Below are positions 8,789-17,115 of a DNA stretch of 36,579 nucleotides, in pieces. Location: NCBI GenBank assembly GCA_902705835.1, contig CACSIN010000029.1, positions 54,948-91,526 on the forward strand. The letters run 5' to 3'. Source of the stretch: BD1-7 clade bacterium. GTDB lineage: Bacteria; Pseudomonadota; Gammaproteobacteria; Pseudomonadales; DT-91. Both the position numbers and the translations under genes were made by a program. The stretch's first letter is position 1; every line of letters begins with the position of its first letter. The notes beneath the pieces are model-generated. The model saw only the letters and a list, made by a program, of their open reading frames with translations. It was not told the origin of the DNA and did no database searches.

Positions 8789-9478
8789 TCAGTCGTTCAT
8801 ACAGCTAACTTGCTCTGCACTATCGAAAAACGCACAAACGTGCTGCTTTTTATCAAGCTGTTTTGCGATTTTCATCAATTCAATTGGCTGATGTACCGAC
8901 ATTCGTCTCAGGTTTTGATCGAAACGTCGATTAGCAGCGCTACTAACATAGCTACGCAGCTGCAGGCCGAGCTGAGCAATTCGTTGCTGCAAACCTTCGT
9001 TCCACGCGCCTAATATCAAGGCTGTTTGAATTGAGCGTTCAAATTCATCTTGCAACTGATTTTGGCGCGCTAACGCATAGGCCAACTTAAAGTAACTGTC
9101 GGATTCAAATGGTTTGATCACAGTCGCCGTTCGAAAACTTGATAGCGCCACACCAGCAAAATGAGGGTGCAATTTAGAGCTTTCATCGCCCTGCATTACA
9201 TACCAATCGGCAACGATGCCGCGCTTTAACATTGCGTTACCGTTTAACGGCTGTAATACCGCTGCAGATTCAGCAAGCTCGTACACCATGAGAACTTCAT
9301 TAGCGTCTAATACAACATCTCTCGTCTTTTGCCGTTGCTCAGACCAGTGCGCTAGCCACTGATCAATCTGATAATCAATTAACGCAGCACGGGATTTGCT
9401 GATACCGTCCGCCAATAAAAAAAGTACCGGCAGCACAAGAAGCACAATCCCAACAGGCTTTTTTAACCTTGTTATCAT
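8789..9478 (-). CDS. VpsP-like polysaccharide biosynthesis protein
   Basis: This 229-residue protein has one N-terminal membrane segment (about residues 8-25, VGIVLLVLPVLFLLADG) followed by a helical soluble part. The region from about 60 to 165 (ESAAVLQPLNGNAMLKRGIV, then SYFKLAYALARQNQLQDEFE) reads like tetratricopeptide-type helical hairpins. Such proteins, called VpsP in the Vibrio cholerae vps locus, follow the Wzc-like gene in many gammaproteobacterial exopolysaccharide clusters. Their function is not established; a scaffold at the inner membrane is plausible. The call leans on position after the export protein and kinase plus general layout, so similarity should be confirmed. It lies 222 bp after the kinase gene, and no clear promoter was read in that gap. 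Two cysteines lie near the C-terminus. Confidence 0.6.
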   Translation of the reverse strand: MITRLKKPVGIVLLVLPVLFLLADGISKSRAALIDYQIDQWLAHWSEQRQKTRDVVLDANEVLMVYELAESAAVLQPLNGNAMLKRGIVADWYVMQGDESSKLHPHFAGVALSSFRTATVIKPFESDSYFKLAYALARQNQLQDEFERSIQTALILGAWNEGLQQRIAQLGLQLRSYVSSAANRRFDQNLRRMSVHQPIELMKIAKQLDKKQHVCAFFDSAEQVSCMND

Positions 9479-9700
9479 CAGTAAATTGCCTGGCGGTACT
9501 CTCTACCGTATTCGTGATGGCGGCAAATGATATCGCTATTCTTCATAACCGATCAGACATATATCAATTTAGAGGGTAAAGCATGTGATTCAACAGCATA
9601 TTGATCGTTATAAAACATCAGCATACGATTTAACCGTGACATTGACGTGAATACGAGTAAACACACACGTATAAACTAGATGCAAAAATAGCCACTCTAT

Positions 9701-11953
9701 CTATGTCGCGTTTTGCGATCGATACTCATAGTAGTAATCGTAGCTGCCATATTTTTCACCTGCATGCTGGTGCTTATTCAAGAGCACGCCGTACAAAGGG
9801 GCTCCTACTTGCAATAAACGCCCGACAGAATGTTGAATTACCGAGGCCGATACACGGCCGGATTCCACAACATAAATAAGACCGTCGCAGTATTTGGATA
9901 TCAACAATGAATCAGCCACGCTTTGCACAGGTGGGCAATCGATAATAATGTGATCGTACGTCTCTGAAAGTTGCTCAATCAGCTTATCTAACCCACGACT
10001 GAGAAGCTCTTGTGGGTCGGGCGGAATCATACCTGCGATGATCACATCCAGTGCGCCAATGGAATGGACCACCTCATCAATGCGATGCGACCCTGCAAGT
10101 ACATTAGCCAAACCAGGGGAGCCAGGCTTAACACCCATTTTATAAACCAAGCTAGGCTTGCGGAAGTCAGCACCAACAATCAACACTTTACCTAGCTGAC
10201 TTAAGCTGGATGCTAAAGCGACAGAAACTGATGATTTGCCCTCACCCGGCACTGTTGACGTAACCATAAAGACTTTACGCGGGTGATCTAACGCTCCTAC
10301 AGATATCGAAGTACGCACTGCTCGCACGGCTTCATTAAATGCATAGTTGTCGGTGCCTTCTTTTAGCACTTTAACGATGTCGTAATCACGCTCTTTGGGT
10401 GATTTAGCCGATGGCCCTGTATCTATTCGCTCAGCGGATTTGGGTAATACTGGCAACACTCCGAGCACTGGCAAGCTCAGCTTTTCTTCGATGTCACGCA
10501 TGCTTTTTATACTGCTATTGAGCATATCCAAGAGGACAACCAACCCGGAACTAAATAGTACGGCCAAAATAGCGCCCAGCATTACAATGAGTTTTTTCTT
10601 CGGTTTAATCGGGGTTTTAGGTACAGATGCTTTATCGATAATACGCGCGTTCGCGGTTTCTAACCCTTCGGTAGCAACGGATTCTTGCATACGTTTAAAG
10701 AAGGTATCGTGCAGATCTTTTTTTGTTCTTACATCGCGCTTTAGCGCCATCAAACGAAACTGTTTACGATTAAATGCTTGCGCATTTGTTTTTGCATCCA
10801 CAATTTGGCTTTCTAATATTTTTTCACGCTCTTTGTCAGCGCGATATTGCGTACGAATCCCATCAACAATCTTTATAACCTGCCGCTGAATACTTACCTC
10901 TAAAGCTTCTCTTTCAGATAGTGCTGCGATCATCTTTGGATGTTTAGGCCCGTATCGCATATTTAATTCAGCAACACGGCCCTGGGCTTTGGAATATTGC
11001 GTCGACAGGCTATTAATGAGGCTGTTATTTAACACCTCTGGCAGATCAGCGTAAGCATTGAGATCGGTTTTATTAATTTTTTTAACCTGATCATACGCCG
11101 CCTGACTTTGACTACGCTTTCTGCTCGCTTCGATGTAACTCGCTGTTAATCCTCTTAATTCTGTTTCAGCAAGTGAGGCAACACCGTCAAAATCTACCAA
11201 GTTATTTTCTTCTCGATAGTCTTGCAGAAGACTCTCTGCTTGGATTAACGAGACTTCCAAGGATCCCATTTTTTCTTGTAACCAACGATGTGCCAAGCTA
11301 GATTGCTCAAGTCGCCCACCAACGTAGCTATCGATATAGGTATTGGCTATCGCATCGGCAACACGCGCCGCCAACCTAGGATCAGACGAATCAAAACTGA
11401 CTTTAACAACTTTGGTTTTCTTAATCGGCTGAACTCGAACAGCAGACTGAAAAACACGCACGGTTTTTTCGAGCACTTCTGCCTGCCGCTCTTCATCCGT
11501 GAGATGCTCTGTTGGCAATGTAAGGCCGAGCAACCCGCGGATATCAAACAAGCCGTCGAACATACCCTTTTCAGCAAGCGTGGGGTTCACGAGTTTATTG
11601 TTAACTAAGTTCAGGTCGTGCACGACTTTTTCAGCGATAGACCGCGACTTCAATATCTCGTATTGCGTGCTGTAGTAATCTTGATTCTGAACCTCTGCGC
11701 CATAAAGCCCCTCGATAGAAACGACTTTATTTTCGCTCTGTTCTAACAACAGTGTTGTTGAGGCCCTATATATCGGCTGCATTGAAAATACGACGAGAAT
11801 AACTAATACCGTTGCTGCTGCTGTAAACCCAACAATTTGCCACTTATGGCGCATCAACAGTGTGAATATTTCCGACAGATCGATAACGTCGTCAGCTTTT
11901 GACACCGCCCCAACAGCAAGGCCAGGCTTAGTGGTTGAATTGACTGTAGCCAT
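9701..11953 (-). CDS. Polysaccharide biosynthesis tyrosine autokinase (Wzc/VpsO-like)
   Basis: This 750-residue inner-membrane co-polymerase has the full PCP-2a layout: a Wzz domain with TM1 (about 38-58), a long periplasmic coiled coil (about 215-430), TM2 (about 454-475, in a Pro-rich setting PKTPIKPKKK), then a cytoplasmic BY-kinase domain. The kinase has Walker A STVPGEGKSS (566-575, Lys573) and Walker B HIIIDCPP (668-675). The C-terminal tyrosine cluster at 735-744 holds six tyrosines and is the autophosphorylation tail. The Walker A' segment reads LIVGADFR (591-598), where Gly594 replaces the usual first Asp of the I-D-x-D pattern. It controls chain length and export together with the Wza-like protein. 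Its ATG overlaps the upstream stop by one base (TGATG), so translation is coupled. Confidence 0.93.
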   Translation of the reverse strand: MATVNSTTKPGLAVGAVSKADDVIDLSEIFTLLMRHKWQIVGFTAAATVLVILVVFSMQPIYRASTTLLLEQSENKVVSIEGLYGAEVQNQDYYSTQYEILKSRSIAEKVVHDLNLVNNKLVNPTLAEKGMFDGLFDIRGLLGLTLPTEHLTDEERQAEVLEKTVRVFQSAVRVQPIKKTKVVKVSFDSSDPRLAARVADAIANTYIDSYVGGRLEQSSLAHRWLQEKMGSLEVSLIQAESLLQDYREENNLVDFDGVASLAETELRGLTASYIEASRKRSQSQAAYDQVKKINKTDLNAYADLPEVLNNSLINSLSTQYSKAQGRVAELNMRYGPKHPKMIAALSEREALEVSIQRQVIKIVDGIRTQYRADKEREKILESQIVDAKTNAQAFNRKQFRLMALKRDVRTKKDLHDTFFKRMQESVATEGLETANARIIDKASVPKTPIKPKKKLIVMLGAILAVLFSSGLVVLLDMLNSSIKSMRDIEEKLSLPVLGVLPVLPKSAERIDTGPSAKSPKERDYDIVKVLKEGTDNYAFNEAVRAVRTSISVGALDHPRKVFMVTSTVPGEGKSSVSVALASSLSQLGKVLIVGADFRKPSLVYKMGVKPGSPGLANVLAGSHRIDEVVHSIGALDVIIAGMIPPDPQELLSRGLDKLIEQLSETYDHIIIDCPPVQSVADSLLISKYCDGLIYVVESGRVSASVIQHSVGRLLQVGAPLYGVLLNKHQHAGEKYGSYDYYYEYRSQNAT

Positions 11954-12540
11954 CAGAAAAAACTCTCATTAACAATCAGCACATCACCAGGCTGCACGAA
12001 ATATTTTATGTCGCCTGTTATATCAGCGCGCGGCCCAGCCTCTTGCTCTCGGCTAATATCAATTTTCTTGCGGCTGGCACGCTCGGTAAAACCACCGGCC
12101 AACGCGACGGCCTTACCAACCGTTAAACCCGGAATAAACGGAAACCCACCCGGCTGCTTTACTTCACCACGAACAAACACCTGTCGATACTCAAGGATAC
12201 TCACATTAACCTGGGGTGAAATCAGGTAATCACCACGCAATGCGGCTTCGAGTTTTTCAGCGGCTTGCTGCACGGTTAATCCTTTAAATTTGATGGCACC
12301 AATCAAGGGGTAATGAATCACACCGCGGCTATCAATACGTCGCTCTACGCTTAAATCATCTTCGCCGAATACGACAATTTCAATTTTGTCGTTAACACCC
12401 AAGCTGTAGGTTGCTTCTGTGATCACAACCACATCAGAAATTGGTACACCCGTTTTGTTACTCGCCTCTTCAGCAAACAACACCGGTGCAAACACCATCA
12501 ATGTGGCGATAACAGCGCTTCTCAATACTTGCTTTACCAC
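11953..12540 (-). CDS. Polysaccharide export protein (Wza/VpsN-like, single SLBB)
   Basis: The 195-residue product starts at a GTG (12540) preceded by CTGGAGATAAAC, a good ribosome binding site. An ATG at 12600 would add 20 residues that spoil the signal peptide. Residues 1-24 form a signal peptide ending VLFA. The segment YSLGVNDKIEIVVFGEDDLS begins the Poly_export domain, and VFVRGEVKQPGGFPFIPGLT begins one SLBB domain ending in PGDVLIVNESFF. No lipobox cysteine is seen. At about half the length of Wza it lacks the second SLBB and the C-terminal amphipathic helix that makes the outer-membrane pore. The barrel protein encoded just upstream could supply the outer-membrane channel. The neighbouring kinase is its expected partner. 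Confidence 0.9.
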   Translation of the reverse strand: MVKQVLRSAVIATLMVFAPVLFAEEASNKTGVPISDVVVITEATYSLGVNDKIEIVVFGEDDLSVERRIDSRGVIHYPLIGAIKFKGLTVQQAAEKLEAALRGDYLISPQVNVSILEYRQVFVRGEVKQPGGFPFIPGLTVGKAVALAGGFTERASRKKIDISREQEAGPRADITGDIKYFVQPGDVLIVNESFF

Positions 12541-12576
12541 GTTTATCTCCAGAATTTTACTTGCGATATTCTGCAC

Positions 12577-12620
12577 AAAAAAAAACGCCCCTAGACTCAC
12601 ATAAACGAATCAAAGAGCGC
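12577..12620 (-). terminator. Terminator-like hairpin between barrel gene and export gene
   Basis: On the minus strand CGCTCTT (from 12619) can pair with AGGGGCG (to 12586) in a seven-pair stem including two G-U pairs. The stem is followed directly by nine T (12577-12585). It lies 54 nt past the barrel gene stop and about 40 nt before the export gene GTG. A weak or partial intrinsic terminator here would lower expression of the downstream genes relative to the barrel gene. The long loop makes it weaker than a classical terminator. Confidence 0.5.
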
Positions 12621-12673
12621 ATTTTATTATTTTCTCGATCGCGTTCTAACTATTCAAACAGCCAACTTGCCTA

Positions 12674-13873
12674 CTAGAACCCTATATTTGCACCAATGAA
12701 CGCATAGTTACGGGTGTAGATGTCGTTTGCGTTAGCAATACGGCCTTCGTCGTTTGCATCACGATTTGAGAAGGTGTAGCCCACGTGAACATCTGCCCAA
12801 CGAACGATCTTATAGGTGCCTTTCAGCGTGTACTCTTGCAGCTGACGATTCAACAGTATCTCGCCCGCTTGAACGCCGCCGGCCGCCGTGCCTGCGATGA
12901 GATCTTCATCCAAGTAAGCCATATCAAAGTTGGTTGACCAGTGATCACTCCAGGTGTGATCCCAGTTGAAGCCAATTTTGTTGTACTGTGTGAATTCACC
13001 TGATTGTGAATCTAGGCCAAACCCGTTCTCTGCAATAAAGCGGAAAACCATATACGTTTGTGGCGACCATGTCGCGCCTACTTCGATAGACGGGCGAGTA
13101 CGACGGTAATCTGCACGGCTGTTTTGGCGCTGAACACCCACCTTAATGTGGCCGGTTGTTTTCGCAGTTGATTGCCACTGCAAACCACCCAACACCGTTG
13201 TTACTTTAACGTCTGAGTCGGCATCATTGACGTAACGCAAGTCAGACAGGCGAATATCTAATACGCCATCCAGTGTTGAGGCCACTTTGAAGAAACCTTC
13301 CCAACCGAATTTTAAATCGCGAGAATCTTTACTGGTGTTGCCTGCGTTATATTCTTTAACACCGTATCGTGTGTACAGGTCAAAATTGAAGAATACTTCT
13401 TTTGAACCAAAGCCGTAACGCGCTGCAAAATTACCGCCATCGTAACGTGGCAGTATTTCTTGGTCATCAAACGAACGGGTTTCTGTATAGCGGCCGTAGT
13501 CGAAATCAACTTTTAAACGGTTGCGGGAGTTGAATACTTCATCAACAAGAAAGGCGATTTGATAATCAACACTGTCGTTTTGACTTGCGCCGGAATAGAA
13601 GAGAGCATCAAGATAAAGACTGGCGGAATAGAAACTGTCTTGGCGATCCATCTCGAAGCTAATGTAAGGCTTGATGCTACTTTTTAACGCGCCAACTTCT
13701 TCATCACGTGTTGCATAGATGTTGTCGTCATAGCCTTCGGTAACATCTACACCGTATTTCATACGTGCAGAGCCGTCACCCAGGCGCATACCATCGCCTT
13801 CTGCGTGAGCACTGGCGCTCACCACTAACGTAAGTGCGGCAACCCCTGAACTTAATAGATGTTTATATCTCAT
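12674..13873 (-). CDS. Outer-membrane beta-barrel protein of the exopolysaccharide locus (VpsM-like)
   Basis: The product is 399 residues from the ATG at 13873 (MRYKHLLSSGVAALTLVVSA), a clean signal peptide ending SAHA. ATGs at 13879 and 13894 are alternatives; AGGTGA lies 10 nt before 13873. The mature part consists of alternating polar/aromatic strands with many Y, F, W and D-R turns. It ends in NYAFIGANIGF, a C-terminal Phe typical of the signal recognised by the BAM complex. It is the first gene of the minus-strand operon, and the four-gene order barrel, export protein, kinase, VpsP-like resembles vpsM-N-O-P of Vibrio. It probably forms or supports the outer-membrane exit channel, partnering the short Wza-like protein. 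No enzyme motif is seen. Confidence 0.85.
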   Translation of the reverse strand: MRYKHLLSSGVAALTLVVSASAHAEGDGMRLGDGSARMKYGVDVTEGYDDNIYATRDEEVGALKSSIKPYISFEMDRQDSFYSASLYLDALFYSGASQNDSVDYQIAFLVDEVFNSRNRLKVDFDYGRYTETRSFDDQEILPRYDGGNFAARYGFGSKEVFFNFDLYTRYGVKEYNAGNTSKDSRDLKFGWEGFFKVASTLDGVLDIRLSDLRYVNDADSDVKVTTVLGGLQWQSTAKTTGHIKVGVQRQNSRADYRRTRPSIEVGATWSPQTYMVFRFIAENGFGLDSQSGEFTQYNKIGFNWDHTWSDHWSTNFDMAYLDEDLIAGTAAGGVQAGEILLNRQLQEYTLKGTYKIVRWADVHVGYTFSNRDANDEGRIANANDIYTRNYAFIGANIGF

Positions 13874-14391
13874 TTCCATGTCACCTGAGTACAACTTATA
13901 TTCAGGTCGAGCCGATCGATAGCAGCCAACCTGTTTTTAATTTGAGTTATATAAGGGCAGATAACTATTGCCCTATTCTGCTAGATAACGAGATTCTGTT
14001 GGTTACCTACCCCACTTACCGCAAGGTAACCTTCTAGCTAATATGATCAGTTGCAAGCTTTTACTTAGCAAACGAAAGCATCAAACTACGCATAATCAAT
14101 CGGGCGCTATTCTCGCCCATTTGCAACTAAGGATTCAATATATTTTAAAGTTATTTATAATATATTTTTAATTCTCACATGATTGACATCTAATTTAGTT
14201 ATATAGTGTGTCGCGTTATTGTATTGCACCTTATTTTGTCGATTGGTGTTATCATTATCGTACGATTCTACATATCTGTTAGTGCCCCTCACTAATAGCG
14301 TCTCTAATTTTTAGTATGTTTGATATGTGAACAATTAGTATCCAACATCAAACATAAGTAACCTGTTGCTAAATGCTGCATGGAGCCAAAA
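13874..14391. promoter_or_regulatory. Divergent regulatory region with structured leader of the exopolysaccharide operon
   Basis: This 518-bp gap separates the exopolysaccharide operon (minus) from the repeat-protein gene (plus). On the operon side it holds GGTTACC (14001-14007) paired with GGTAACC (14025-14031); a competing short hairpin TTACC-GCAA-GGTAA (14016-14029); AGGGCA (13954-13959) paired with TGCCCT (13969-13974); and on the minus strand a six-pair stem AGGTTG/CGACCT closer to the start. The middle has GGGCG/CGCCC (14102-14118). The stretch 14137-14171 is very AT-rich with AATATATTTT twice. A TTGACA is present at 14183-14188, but no -10 at proper spacing was found. No gene is supported. 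It matches no riboswitch consensus I know. Confidence 0.5.
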
Positions 14392-15381
14392 ATGCGTATA
14401 TTAAAGGAAGTAGGAGTTATCTTTTGTGCGTCGTTGATTGCGAGCACAACACTGGCCGGTGTCAAAGACGATATTGCCGCAGGCGCGTCACTGGCAACAA
14501 TTATGCAAAGTGCCAAAGCTGAAGGACTCAGCATTAGCGATTTCGTTAGCCAAGTAGCCTCAGCAAAGCCAGCAATGATGGCAGATGTTGTTGCATCACT
14601 AATTAACGCGGGCGTTACTGCAGAAGAGGCTCTTTCTATTGTGTCGTTTGCGGCCTCTGAGGCCCCAGCACAAGCAGCTGCTATTGCCGCTGCCGCCGCC
14701 AAAGCAATGCCTAGCCAAGCCGCCAACATTGCTGGCGCAGCTGCAAAAGTAGCCCCAAGCCAAGCAGCAGCGATCGCTGCCGCCGTAACACGTTCAGCCA
14801 AATCGCAAGCGGCGAACATCGCCAGCCAAACGGCTACTGCATCACCTGAACAAGCGTCTCTTATTACAACGCTAACCGCCAACCTTGCACCGTCACAGGC
14901 TGCAGCAATCGCTTCAGCAACTGCAAAAGCTGCCCCATCACAGGCTGTTGCAATTACCTCTGAGGCAACCAAGGCAAATCAGAGCCAAGCAGCTACTATC
15001 GCAGCAAACACGGCGTCTGCGGCTCCAAAATCTGCAGCAGCCATAGCTATTGCGGCAACCATCGCTGCACCCAGTGCAAAAGATGCGATTATTGCTTCCG
15101 TGCAATCAGCAGCACCAACCGTGAACGCTGAATCGATTGCGAATGCAGTCAATTCAAACACAGATGATTCTGGTAACCAGAGCGGGAGCGACGGCGGTTA
15201 CAATCCATCGTTCGACCAAGGTTCAGATGACGCTGACGAAGGCTCATCTGACGATACTACCGATAGGTTTGCCAGCAACACAAACACATCTCGTTCAAGC
15301 GGCGCACCCACTGCTCCACCAAAAGAGATTTTTAAAGAGATACAGCTAGACGCCGAGCTCAAAGCTAGCGAAGACGGTTAA
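14392..15381 (+). CDS. Secreted Ala-rich protein with eleven 15-residue repeats, function unknown
   Basis: The start at 14392 (MRILKEVGVIFC) has GGAG seven bases upstream; an ATG at 14380 would include that site. The 329-residue product has a signal peptide ending STTLA. Residues about 92-256 are eleven consecutive units of exactly 15 residues with consensus P-S-Q-A-A-x-I-A-x-x-x-x-K-x-A (for example PSQAANIAGAAAKVA). Each unit looks like one Pro-capped amphipathic helix. A Ser/Asp/Gly-rich acidic linker (about 257-305) and a short tail rich in K and E follow. I do not recognise the family. It is divergent from the exopolysaccharide operon and followed by a terminator and an O-antigen ligase-like gene, so a role as a matrix or surface-associated protein is an inference from context. 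Unit sequences differ at DNA level, so this is not a recent tandem expansion. Confidence 0.85.
   Translation: MRILKEVGVIFCASLIASTTLAGVKDDIAAGASLATIMQSAKAEGLSISDFVSQVASAKPAMMADVVASLINAGVTAEEALSIVSFAASEAPAQAAAIAAAAAKAMPSQAANIAGAAAKVAPSQAAAIAAAVTRSAKSQAANIASQTATASPEQASLITTLTANLAPSQAAAIASATAKAAPSQAVAITSEATKANQSQAATIAANTASAAPKSAAAIAIAATIAAPSAKDAIIASVQSAAPTVNAESIANAVNSNTDDSGNQSGSDGGYNPSFDQGSDDADEGSSDDTTDRFASNTNTSRSSGAPTAPPKEIFKEIQLDAELKASEDG
14665..15159 (+). repeat. Eleven 45-bp in-frame repeats (15-residue protein repeat)
   Basis: The units run PAQ.., PSQ.., PSQ.., KSQ.., PEQ.., PSQ.., PSQ.., QSQ.., PKS.., PSA.., PTV.., each exactly 15 codons with no spacer. Conservation is strongest at positions 1-7 (P-S-Q-A-A-x-I) and the first six or seven units, and decays toward the C-terminal end. 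Confidence 0.85.
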
Positions 15382-15406
15382 TGCACTGTGTTTAAAGCAC
15401 CTTTTT

Positions 15407-15434
15407 AAAGCCGCTTATAGCGGCTTTATTTTTA
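15407..15434 (+). terminator. Intrinsic terminator after the repeat-protein gene
   Basis: AAAGCCGC (15407-15414) pairs perfectly with GCGGCTTT (15420-15427) around a five-base loop. It is followed by ATTTTT. It lies 26 bp after the stop and 22 bp before the next gene, so the O-antigen ligase-like gene is either read through or has its own promoter in or before the hairpin. Confidence 0.85.
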
Positions 15435-15456
15435 TAAATCCCGGTTAAATTCTGCC

Positions 15457-16989
15457 ATGTTATCTCGCTTGTCGTTTCGATCACATACATTGTTTTTGAT
15501 GCTACTGGCCTTTATTGTGCTTACGCCATTAGCCAAAGGCAGTAATGTGTTGTGGGCTCAGGGCATTAACCTTATTTATGTTTCAATCCTGTCACTTTTA
15601 ACGCTCGCTTCACTGGCTTCGAATAAAATCACTGTATCGCCCGCATTACGAAAAAGCAGCATATTCCAACTGTTATTTCTCGGCTTGCTCGCCTGGCAGG
15701 CTTTACAACCCTACCTTTCCGAAGGGCCAATGGGAGACCGTCAACATCATCAAGATGGCATCCTGTTTACCTTTATGTATTTCCTGGTATTCAACCTAAC
15801 GCTTCTTCTTTGTGATCGTGAACGGCGCGTTACAACACTTTTACTCACCATCGTAGCCAGTGGTGCTTTTCAGGCAGTATTTGGCTCGATGATGGTACTC
15901 AGTGGCATTGAGTGGCTGATTTACCAACCTAAAGAACACAATTTAGGCGTCGCCACCGGCTCGTTTGTTAACCGCAATCATTTAGCCGGCTATCTCGAAA
16001 TCGCGCTGGCTTGTGGAACCGGCCTGTTACTCGCGCAAATGACACCAAAACATATCGATTCGTGGAAGGATCGCCTGATTCACTGGATGGAAGTCTTACT
16101 TTCTAGCAAGGTGATTTTGCGTATAGCCTTATGTGTGATGGTTATCGCTCTGGTGATGACACGTTCACGCATGGGCAACACGGCATTTTTTGCCAGCCTA
16201 ACAATTTGTGGCTTTGCTTATATGGTGATTCGCCAATCGATGAATCGCTCGCTGATTTTACTTTTCGCCAGTTTGTTTTTGATTGATGTACTGATTGTTA
16301 GCCAGTGGTTTGGGTTGGATAAACTCGCCGAGCGCTTGAACGTGACACTGGATAACGTCGCGATTCAAGAAATACCGACGGGCGAAACACCAAACGCCGA
16401 TACACTCTTGAACAATACATCGACTACCGCCTCTGATACGCCCGAAGTTAGTAAGCAATCACATAGCCAGAACCCGCCGCAAACACAATGGCGATTCGTG
16501 ACCGGCGATAGCCGCGATAGCGCCTGGCAAGAAGCCATGCCGATGGTGAATGCGTTTTGGAAGGTTGGCATCGGCTATGGCAACTTTTACACCCGATTCC
16601 CACAGTTTCGACAGGGAGTTGTTAAGGGATATTTTCACCATGCCCACAATGATTATCTCGAATTTATTATTGAGTTTGGTGTTGTTGGCTTCGCGTTATT
16701 TGCCGCCTTGGTACTTGTGGCGTATTGGCGCACGATCAAGGGTTTGCGTATTGCTCGCCAGCCAGCCGATGTTGCTGGCACATTTGCGGCCTTTATGGCC
16801 ATTACTGCCATCGCTATACATTCGTGGACTGACTTCAACTTGTACATTCAGGCGAACGCTCTGCTCATCGTAGTGATGATTGCCGTTGGTCACTTATGCT
16901 ATTGTCATGCGCTGAAAGACCAAACGCGTGTTCGCACAAAGCACCGTCGTCGCAGACGAACGTCTAAAGCATCGGCAGCAACGCCCTAG
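15457..16989 (+). CDS. O-antigen ligase/Wzy_C family membrane protein
   Basis: This 510-residue protein has about ten to twelve membrane segments. The pattern GSFVNRNHLAGYLE (168-181) and the large periplasmic loop ending in HHAHNDYLEFIIEFGVVGF (394-412) are the hallmarks of the O-antigen ligase/polymerase (Wzy_C) superfamily, with a conserved loop His. These enzymes transfer undecaprenyl-linked glycans to lipid A-core, to proteins or to growing chains. The loop has a Ser/Thr/Asn-rich insertion (about 305-345). The C-terminus is strongly basic (KHRRRRRTSK, cytoplasmic). With a separate Wzy-like gene in the locus this one may act as the ligase or as the polymerase of the exopolysaccharide; the sequence does not decide. 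No clear ribosome binding site precedes the ATG. Confidence 0.85.
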   Translation: MLSRLSFRSHTLFLMLLAFIVLTPLAKGSNVLWAQGINLIYVSILSLLTLASLASNKITVSPALRKSSIFQLLFLGLLAWQALQPYLSEGPMGDRQHHQDGILFTFMYFLVFNLTLLLCDRERRVTTLLLTIVASGAFQAVFGSMMVLSGIEWLIYQPKEHNLGVATGSFVNRNHLAGYLEIALACGTGLLLAQMTPKHIDSWKDRLIHWMEVLLSSKVILRIALCVMVIALVMTRSRMGNTAFFASLTICGFAYMVIRQSMNRSLILLFASLFLIDVLIVSQWFGLDKLAERLNVTLDNVAIQEIPTGETPNADTLLNNTSTTASDTPEVSKQSHSQNPPQTQWRFVTGDSRDSAWQEAMPMVNAFWKVGIGYGNFYTRFPQFRQGVVKGYFHHAHNDYLEFIIEFGVVGFALFAALVLVAYWRTIKGLRIARQPADVAGTFAAFMAITAIAIHSWTDFNLYIQANALLIVVMIAVGHLCYCHALKDQTRVRTKHRRRRRTSKASAATP

Positions 16990-17040
16990 CAAATCGCAGT
17001 TGGCACCAATGCGCACGATGACGTTCGCAACACCGTGCTG

Positions 17041-17066
17041 TAACAACATTTTGTAACAACATTTAC
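17041..17066 (+). promoter_or_regulatory. Tandem 13-bp repeat upstream of the MocR gene
   Basis: TAACAACATTT occurs at 17041-17051 and 17054-17064, a period of 13 bp, with a further partial ACAAC after it. It sits 50-75 bp before the MocR ATG. MocR regulators commonly bind direct repeats, so this is a candidate autoregulatory operator. Confidence 0.4.
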
Positions 17067-17115
17067 AACCCGGTGCCCAACAGCAACCAGCGCTAATAAC
17101 CCCGCAACGGATACC

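Noticed and set aside
10395..10889. 164-codon plus-strand ORF
   Set aside because: Antisense to the Wzc-like kinase gene with no own site or motif.
13895..14040. Cyclic di-GMP (GEMM) riboswitch upstream of the exopolysaccharide operon
   Set aside because: Attractive because such loci are c-di-GMP controlled, but the conserved GEMM sequence blocks could not be found.
14183..14207. TTGACA ... TATAGT as a promoter for the repeat-protein gene
   Set aside because: The spacing is only 13 bp, too short for sigma-70; the region surely has a promoter, but this pairing is not supported.
14304..14972. 222-codon minus-strand ORF, Ala-rich
   Set aside because: It is antisense to the repeat-protein gene. 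Its Ala-rich composition mirrors GC-rich repeat codons, and the plus frame has a signal peptide, ribosome binding site and terminator.
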